From an uncultured Muribaculum sp. (lineage in GTDB: Bacteria; Bacteroidota; Bacteroidia; Bacteroidales; Muribaculaceae), in NCBI GenBank assembly GCA_910587665.1, contig CAJUMZ010000002.1, forward strand, positions 62,001 through 126,000: a stretch of 64,000 bases of DNA. Reading direction: 5' to 3'. The position numbers and the translations under genes are program-made. The notes beneath the pieces were generated by a model. The model ran no database searches, was not told where the DNA came from, and was given only the letters and a program-made list of their open reading frames with translations. Of the stretch, positions 59,183 through 64,000 are shown piece by piece. The stretch's first letter is position 1, and each line of letters begins with the position of its first letter.

Positions 59183-59872
59183 TTATGCCCAGGGGATTGT
59201 CGTAAACATGGGTGTGCCTTCCGTGACATAGGGTATCAGTTGAAATGATACCACGTCGAGGAGCATCACGCCGAACCAGAGCAAAAGAAACAAGCTAAAA
59301 TTGTAGCCATTATATGAAGCAAAGACCTTTCCGTGAATTATGATCATCCATACTACCGCCACAAGTATCGAGCCGTAATACAGCACGGCGGCAAGTTGCT
59401 CCGATGGTAACTCGATAAACCTCAATGCCACCCAAAACGCCATCATGGCAAGGAGATACACCACAAATATCCTGATAGCCGGATTATTGCCATACCATAA
59501 CCAGCAGATAGTCCCGACAGCACAGACTAACAATACAAACCCCACAAACCAAGGGTTATTATAAAGACCGTCATATCTTATTAAATAGACTAAAGCAAAA
59601 AAATCTAACGGAATGTAGCCAAACCGGGCAAGCAATGCTCCCAAACGGCTGTCAATCCACGGCTCCATGATGTGAAACACAAAGCCTATTGCACATATAG
59701 TCGTCACAACCAATAGTGGCATGATCCAACCGGTATCCCACAGATATACCGATGATAAAATTCCTGCCGAAAGGTTAAGATAATATTCTTTTGAGTTTTT
59801 CCAGCTGAAACGTGAAATCACACTTTTTTCTATCATTTCCATCATGTATGTCTTTTCTTGTCCAAAGGTCAT
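59183..59872 (-). CDS. Six- to seven-helix membrane protein of unknown function
   Basis: A 229-residue protein with several hydrophobic helices (for example SVYLWDTGWIMPLLVVTTIC; AIRIFVVYLLAMMAFWVALR; NGYNFSLFLLLWFGVMLLDV). I do not recognise its family. It starts with the ATG that overlaps the stop of the Arc-like gene (ATGA), so it is translationally coupled to it and belongs to the SPFH operon. An internal ATG at 59842 is possible. Confidence 0.65.
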   Translation of the reverse strand: MTFGQEKTYMMEMIEKSVISRFSWKNSKEYYLNLSAGILSSVYLWDTGWIMPLLVVTTICAIGFVFHIMEPWIDSRLGALLARFGYIPLDFFALVYLIRYDGLYNNPWFVGFVLLVCAVGTICWLWYGNNPAIRIFVVYLLAMMAFWVALRFIELPSEQLAAVLYYGSILVAVVWMIIIHGKVFASYNGYNFSLFLLLWFGVMLLDVVSFQLIPYVTEGTPMFTTIPWA

Positions 59873-60042
59873 GAATCTTTCGCCTTGCGCTTGTAGCGGC
59901 GCAGAGCGTCAGCGATGATCCACTGAAGCTGCCCGTTGACCGAGCGAAACTCCTGAGCCGCCCATCGCTCGACCTCAGCCATCATCTCCGGCTCTATGCG
60001 TAGCAAGAAACCTTTGCCCTTACCCGTTTGCTTTTCACTCAC
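59869..60042 (-). CDS. Arc-like ribbon-helix-helix protein, 57 residues (GTG start)
   Basis: A short frame beginning with GTG (SEKQTGKGKGFLLRIEPEMM, then AEVERWAAQEFRSVNGQLQW) and ending LRRYKRKAKDS. The pattern 'FLLRIEPEMMAEVERWA' then 'EFRSVNGQLQWIIADALRRY' is that of an Arc/MetJ-type ribbon-helix-helix: one beta strand with two helices, and a basic end. A GGGGGAG stretch, Shine-Dalgarno-like and rare here, precedes the GTG by 5 bases. It starts 12 bases after the SPFH stop and ends overlapping the next gene by 4 bases. I infer DNA binding from the fold pattern. Confidence 0.7.
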   Translation of the reverse strand: MSEKQTGKGKGFLLRIEPEMMAEVERWAAQEFRSVNGQLQWIIADALRRYKRKAKDS

Positions 60043-60054
60043 AGCGACTCCCCC

Positions 60055-61017
60055 TTATTGATAAAGAGTTCCTGTATTGACCACCGGTTGCGCCGGCTCG
60101 TCGGCACAAAGCACGACAAGGAGATTGCTCACCATCGTAGCCTTGCGCTCATCGTCAAGCTCCACTACCTCCTCCTCTTTCAAGCGGTCAAGAGCCATCT
60201 TGACCATCGACACAGCACCCTCGACAATCTTCTCACGCGCGGTTATTATGGCGGCAGCCTGCTGACGACGCAGCATCACGGCAGCAATCTCCGGAGCATA
60301 GGCAAGATAGTTGAGGCGCGCCTCGACCACAGTGATCCCCGCCATGGCAAGACGCTCGTTGATCTTGCGCTCAAGAAGGTCATTGATCTCCTCACCACCG
60401 CTACGGAGCGTCAACTCGCCGTCACGGCTGTCGGTCTCGTCATAGGCATAACGGCTTGCCACCTCACGCAGGGCGGCGTCGCTCTGTATGCTCACGAAGC
60501 GTGCAAGCGCGCTCGCCGTGTTGCCGGGATTTACGGAAACAGAGCCGTTGACCATTGTCAAACTTTTCTGCTCGCTGTCAACGTCAAACACGGCGCGGTA
60601 GGTATCATCCACCTTCCAGACAAGCACCATGCCTATCATGACGGGATTTCCCGACTTGTCGTTGACCTTTATCGGCTCGATATCCATATTGCGCAGGCGG
60701 AGCGACATGCGCTTGCGGTTCATCAGCGGGTTAACCCAGAAAAAACCGGTGTCGCGAAGCGTGCCCTTGTATTTGCCGAAAAACACCATGACACGCGACT
60801 CATTGGGCTGCTGCGCAAAAAATCCACATGAAAAGAGCACAATCAACGCTATCAGCACCACCGAAACGGCTACTGACAATCCGGGAAATATCTCTAAAAA
60901 CATACTGACATTGGCAACAAGCAATATCGGCAACAATACATATGTCACCAACAACATAACAAATCCATTCATAACAGAGCCGGAGTATTCATACTCGTGA
61001 TTCAGATTCTTTTCCAT
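60055..61017 (-). CDS. SPFH (band 7) domain membrane protein
   Basis: A 320-residue protein with two membrane helices at about residues 17-38 and 47-66, then an SPFH/band 7 domain (QQPNESRVMVFFGKYKGTLR; RDTGFFWVNPLMNRKRMSLR; and AMAGITVVEARLNYLAYAPE). SPFH proteins form membrane microdomain scaffolds. The C-terminal helical part probably drives oligomerisation. It is the first gene of an operon with an Arc-like gene and a membrane protein. Confidence 0.9.
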   Translation of the reverse strand: MEKNLNHEYEYSGSVMNGFVMLLVTYVLLPILLVANVSMFLEIFPGLSVAVSVVLIALIVLFSCGFFAQQPNESRVMVFFGKYKGTLRDTGFFWVNPLMNRKRMSLRLRNMDIEPIKVNDKSGNPVMIGMVLVWKVDDTYRAVFDVDSEQKSLTMVNGSVSVNPGNTASALARFVSIQSDAALREVASRYAYDETDSRDGELTLRSGGEEINDLLERKINERLAMAGITVVEARLNYLAYAPEIAAVMLRRQQAAAIITAREKIVEGAVSMVKMALDRLKEEEVVELDDERKATMVSNLLVVLCADEPAQPVVNTGTLYQ

Positions 61018-61048
61018 GTGATATTATTTTGATATTATTAATATAGCG

Positions 61049-61080
61049 CAAATATATTGTCAATTTTTGACAATACCAAA
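61049..61080 (-). promoter_or_regulatory. SPFH operon promoter with an operator-like inverted repeat in its spacer
   Basis: On the minus strand TTTG (61080-61077) and TATATTTG (61056-61049) are separated by exactly 20 bases. The 17-base inverted repeat TTGTCAATTTTTGACAA occupies 61057-61073 of that spacer. A repressor bound there would block the polymerase. The leader to the SPFH ATG is about 30 bases. Confidence 0.75.
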
Positions 61081-61109
61081 TTATTATCTAACTTTTTTTC
61101 ATCTGTAGA

Positions 61110-61140
61110 TTGATATAGGATATAAGTTGTAGTATCTTTG
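61110..61140 (+). promoter_or_regulatory. Promoter (TTG-N20-TATCTTTG) of the ABC-F gene
   Basis: TTG at 61110-61112 and TATCTTTG at 61133-61140, 20 bases apart, and the ATG 15 bases further. It is divergent from the SPFH promoter. The upstream TTG start at 61138 is part of this box. Confidence 0.7.
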
Positions 61141-61155
61141 CAAAAATATATATCA

Positions 61156-62943
61156 ATGGCAGCAAGCTACCTTCAAGTTGAAAATCTGACAAAAAGCTAT
61201 GGCGACAGGCTACTGTTTGAAGATGTCACCTTCGGAGTATATGAGGGTGACAAGATAGGCATAATCGCAAAAAACGGCACCGGTAAGTCAACATTGCTCA
61301 ATCTCATAGCCGGGAAAGAGAGTCCCGACTCCGGCAACATAATATTCCGCAACGGATTGCGCACGGGCATTCTTGACCAGACCCCCGTATTCGGCGAAGG
61401 GATGTCGGCAATGGACTATTGCCTTGACACCGACTTAAAGTTTCACGACGAAACCGATGCCATCAGCTACGCCGACCGTGTACGCCAGCTTCTGTCGCAA
61501 CTCGGCATCAACGATACCGGCACCCGTATCGACAGACTGTCAGGCGGACAAGCCAAGCGCGTCGCCCTTGCAAAGGTAATCCTGTCAGAGCCCGAGCTTA
61601 TAATACTCGACGAGCCGACCAACCATCTTGACATAGGCGTGATCGAGTGGCTTGAAAACTGGCTTACCCGCTCCCGTGTGACCCTGCTGATGGTGACCCA
61701 TGACCGATATTTCCTCGACCGTGTCACCAACAAAATCATAGAAATCGACCAAAGACAGATATTCACCTACGACGGCAACTATGATTACTACCTCCGGCGC
61801 CGACAAGAGCGCATCGACGCTATGGCGTCGGAGCTTGCGAAAGTGAAAAACACCCTTCGCAAAGAGCAGGAATGGATGCGCCGCCAGCCACAGGCGAGAG
61901 CCGGCAAGGCAAAGTATCGCATCGACGCATTTTACGACCTTAAGAGCAGGTCGCGCGTGAACCTGTCGGAAGAAAACGTGGATCTTAACGTAAAGTCATC
62001 CTACATAGGGTCAAAGATATTTGAGGCCGAGGGAGTCAGCAAGCGATATGGCGACAAAGTGATACTCGATGACTTTACCTATACATTCGCCCGCTATGAG
62101 AAATTGGGCATAATCGGGCATAATGGAGCGGGCAAATCCACTTTTATCAAGATGCTCCAGGGTCTTGTAGCCGCCGACAGCGGTGAGTGGAACGTAGGCG
62201 AGACAGTAAGATTCGGCTACTACAGCCAGGAAGGGATAGCCTTTGACGACAACAAGCGCGTGATCGACGCCATAACCGAGATCGCGGATGACATCGTGGT
62301 CAACGGCGACCAGCGCTATTCCCCGATGCAATTTCTCACCCACTTCCTGTTTTCGCCCGCCGACCAACAGAAATATATCCGGACACTCAGCGGGGGCGAA
62401 CGTGCACGCCTGCACCTTGCGGCCGTATTGATGCGCTCGCCCAACTTCTTGATCCTTGACGAGCCGACCAACGACCTTGACATCGTGACACTCGGTATAC
62501 TTGAGGATTATCTGCGCGGATTCAAGGGATGCCTTATTGTCGTGAGCCATGACCGATTTTTTCTGGACAGCATTGTCGATCACCTGTTTGTGTTTGAGGG
62601 CGAGGGAGTCATCAGGGATTTCCCGGGAAATTACACCGAATACCGCGCGTATGAAGAGGAACGCCGCAAGCTATCCGCCCCCGAAAAGCCTGTACAAGCG
62701 TCAAAAGAGAAGCCACGGCGCGAGCGCGACAGCAACAAGATGACATTCAAGGAGCGCAAGGAATTTGAGTCGCTGACCGAAGAGATCGACTCGCTGAATG
62801 TGGAAAAAGCCGAATTGGAAGCCATTTTTAACAGCGGCGCAGTCGTGACCGACATAGCGGAGAAATCGGCACGTTACGAAGAGGTGAAATCACTTCTTGA
62901 CGAAAAAGAGATGCGGTGGCTCGAACTGTCGGAAAAGAACTGA
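61156..62943 (+). CDS. ABC-F family ATPase (Uup-like)
   Basis: A 595-residue protein with two ATPase domains and no membrane segment. Domain 1 has Walker A KNGTGKST at 39-46 and signature LSGGQAKR; domain 2 has HNGAGKST and LSGGERAR. A linker of helical arms connects them and the C-terminal part is a charged coiled coil (KEFESLTEEIDSLNVEKAEL). The C-terminal coiled-coil domain points to the Uup branch rather than EttA. ABC-F proteins act on the ribosome. Antibiotic-resistance members look similar, but nothing here singles one out. Confidence 0.93.
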   Translation: MAASYLQVENLTKSYGDRLLFEDVTFGVYEGDKIGIIAKNGTGKSTLLNLIAGKESPDSGNIIFRNGLRTGILDQTPVFGEGMSAMDYCLDTDLKFHDETDAISYADRVRQLLSQLGINDTGTRIDRLSGGQAKRVALAKVILSEPELIILDEPTNHLDIGVIEWLENWLTRSRVTLLMVTHDRYFLDRVTNKIIEIDQRQIFTYDGNYDYYLRRRQERIDAMASELAKVKNTLRKEQEWMRRQPQARAGKAKYRIDAFYDLKSRSRVNLSEENVDLNVKSSYIGSKIFEAEGVSKRYGDKVILDDFTYTFARYEKLGIIGHNGAGKSTFIKMLQGLVAADSGEWNVGETVRFGYYSQEGIAFDDNKRVIDAITEIADDIVVNGDQRYSPMQFLTHFLFSPADQQKYIRTLSGGERARLHLAAVLMRSPNFLILDEPTNDLDIVTLGILEDYLRGFKGCLIVVSHDRFFLDSIVDHLFVFEGEGVIRDFPGNYTEYRAYEEERRKLSAPEKPVQASKEKPRRERDSNKMTFKERKEFESLTEEIDSLNVEKAELEAIFNSGAVVTDIAEKSARYEEVKSLLDEKEMRWLELSEKN

Positions 62944-62967
62944 GCAATCGCAGGGATAATGCGTGCT

Positions 62968-62994
62968 GCGGTCGACCTTCCCGGTCGCCCCTAC
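62968..62994 (+). repeat. Third copy of the dispersed GTCGACC element
   Basis: A 27-base segment (GCGGTCGACC..., ending GTCGCCCCTAC) differs from the arms at 30599 and 30671 by one extra C. It lies in the short gap after the ABC-F gene. A partial, more diverged relative (GGGGCGACC...) is at about 44101. Confidence 0.75.
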
Positions 62995-63021
62995 ATTATT
63001 GGATAAATATCTGCAACGCTA

Positions 63022-63996
63022 TTATAGTATAGCATTGAGAAGCGAGGCTATGTCACGATAGGCAATACCTCTGTAGACGAAAGCGTCATGAGTGACAGTG
63101 ATCTCACAGGGTTCCGAATCAACAACCGCGATCGCGTTGCGGGCAAGAGCCTTTACCAACATGTCATGTCGAATCCCCTCGCCTTTGACAGAGATTTCCC
63201 GTACAGGAGTCACAGATACCCGAAAAACGCCGGATGAGGAGTCAAAGGTCACCCCGTCACGCACAAAATAGCGTGCAAGGCTCCCGTCAAGGGCAAGATC
63301 CTCCGGCGTACCGGTCGTGACACCGTGATTGCGGTCGATAAGCCAGATCCTGTCAGCTGTCAATAGGGCAAGGTCAAGGTCGTGGGTCGACATGAATATT
63401 GTCTTGCCATATCGGCGTGAGAGCGAGAGCAAGAGCTGCATAAGTTCAACCTTGCTCGGAAAGTCAAGGAAAGCCGTCGGCTCATCGAGAAATATGACGG
63501 GTGTCTGTTGGGCAAGTGCCTTGGCTATCATCACTTTCTGCCGCTCCCCGTCGCTGAGTGTATGGGTCATTCTGTCGGAAAGAGAGGAAATACCGACAAG
63601 CGACATCGCTTCATCGACCACGGCATTGTCCTCATCAGAAAGCCTGCCCCAAAATCCGGTATAGGGTGTACGCCCCAGCCCGACGAGCTCCCGCGCCGAC
63701 ATATTTTCAAGCGCCGGCTTGTCGGTAAGCACCACCCCTATGAGACGCGCGCGCTCCGTATTGGAATACGAGTCGAGCGGTTTTCCCAACAATGTTATTT
63801 TCCCTTTCAACGGAGAGATGAATGTCGAAAGTGTCTTCAACAAGGTTGATTTTCCTGCGCCATTCGGTCCGAGCAGGCAAGTCAGTTCGCCGCCGCGCAA
63901 TGAGGCGTTTATCCCATGGGTCACAACTTTCTTATCGCCACCCGAAGAGTAGCCGGTAGAAAGGTTGTCAATATTTATTGTAATATCATGTCTCAT
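63022..63996 (-). CDS. ABC transporter ATPase, FecE/BtuD-like
   Basis: A 324-residue ATPase of the iron-siderophore/cobalamin uptake type: Walker A GPNGAGKST near residues 41-49, signature LSDGERQKVMIAKAL near 147-161, Walker B VIFLDEPTAFLDF near 167-179, and the switch His in MSTHDLDLALL near 205. It is about 65 residues longer than the usual FecE, with an extra C-terminal domain (VSVKGEGIRHDMLVKALARN and beyond). Its permease and binding-protein genes are probably just outside the window. The start ATG 63996 is visible, so the gene is complete. Confidence 0.9.
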   Translation of the reverse strand: MRHDITINIDNLSTGYSSGGDKKVVTHGINASLRGGELTCLLGPNGAGKSTLLKTLSTFISPLKGKITLLGKPLDSYSNTERARLIGVVLTDKPALENMSARELVGLGRTPYTGFWGRLSDEDNAVVDEAMSLVGISSLSDRMTHTLSDGERQKVMIAKALAQQTPVIFLDEPTAFLDFPSKVELMQLLLSLSRRYGKTIFMSTHDLDLALLTADRIWLIDRNHGVTTGTPEDLALDGSLARYFVRDGVTFDSSSGVFRVSVTPVREISVKGEGIRHDMLVKALARNAIAVVDSEPCEITVTHDAFVYRGIAYRDIASLLNAIL

Positions 63997-64000
63997 GTCA

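Noticed and set aside
59869..60042. Toxin-antitoxin antitoxin gene
   Set aside because: The Arc-like protein has no toxin-like neighbour; both flanking genes encode membrane proteins.
61156..62943. Antibiotic-resistance ABC-F gene
   Set aside because: The C-terminal coiled-coil and overall form fit the housekeeping Uup branch; nothing indicates drug resistance.
1..64000. tRNA, rRNA and known riboswitches
   Set aside because: No cloverleaf or conserved riboswitch motif was recognised by eye; a covariance-model search would be needed to exclude small ones.

Overview
This window is a piece of a Bacteroidales chromosome, probably from a gut member of the Muribaculaceae or a close relative. The order-level call rests on three things: the gene set (a complete Bat aerotolerance operon, a Bacteroidetes-type RseC-RnfBCDGEA locus, DUF4301, AAA_14/DUF4143 ATPases, GIN-domain and BatE-type proteins), the repeated Bacteroidetes promoter signature (TTTG or TTG, a 19-21 bp spacer, then TAnnTTTG), and the near absence of Shine-Dalgarno sites. 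The family-level call is inference. No rRNA, tRNA, CRISPR array, transposase or prophage was found.

Layout. 1-10.2 kb: end of a LysM protein, then the Bat operon (MoxR ATPase, DUF58, a BatD-like membrane protein, BatA-E), a small DNA-binding-like protein and a DUF2007-UspA stress protein. 10.3-24.5 kb: mostly housekeeping genes (S9 peptidase lipoprotein, dnaB, a secreted 21-residue LRR protein, lepA, glycerate kinase, nhaA), a first DUF4143 ATPase, a PH-like membrane protein, a secreted esterase, bioB and a DUF3592 protein. 24.5-30.3 kb: a MacB/FtsX-type exporter diverging from an NtrC-type regulator and histidine kinase, with a sigma-54-like promoter and a palindromic candidate enhancer between them. 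30.3-41.7 kb: a DUF6291-like protein carrying an inverted dispersed repeat, type II NADH dehydrogenase, a TPR protein, TrkH, DUF4301, an acetyltransferase, a thioredoxin, a radical SAM protein, aroC and ybaK. 41.7-48.4 kb: a 23-bp tandem repeat abutting the promoter of a second DUF4143 ATPase, two outer-membrane barrels, an M16 peptidase behind a terminator-bearing leader, a DusB-type dihydrouridine synthase and a GIN-domain protein. 48.4-57.1 kb (minus strand): the Rnf operon led by DUF1015 and RseC, a 193-bp MITE-like element, purA and a Fur-family regulator. 57.2-64 kb: a BrkB-type membrane protein, RidA, an SPFH/Arc-like/membrane-protein operon, an ABC-F ATPase and a FecE-like ATPase.

How the parts work together. 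The Bat proteins form an envelope complex (two VWA proteins, TPR proteins, a large BatD) energised or remodelled by MoxR. Rnf, NDH-2, NhaA and TrkH are separate contributors to redox balance and ion gradients. NtrC-kinase pairing next to the exporter suggests sigma-54-dependent control of efflux or envelope stress.

Most genes are ordinary. The points that most deserve attention are non-coding: an operator-like inverted repeat exactly filling the SPFH operon promoter spacer (with an Arc-like repressor candidate encoded in the operon), the 23-bp VNTR touching a -33 box, a short promoter-terminator unit ahead of the M16 gene, the sigma-54/UAS arrangement, the 193-bp palindromic element, and a dispersed GTCGACC repeat that has entered a coding sequence. 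All rest on reading alone; no database search was possible.
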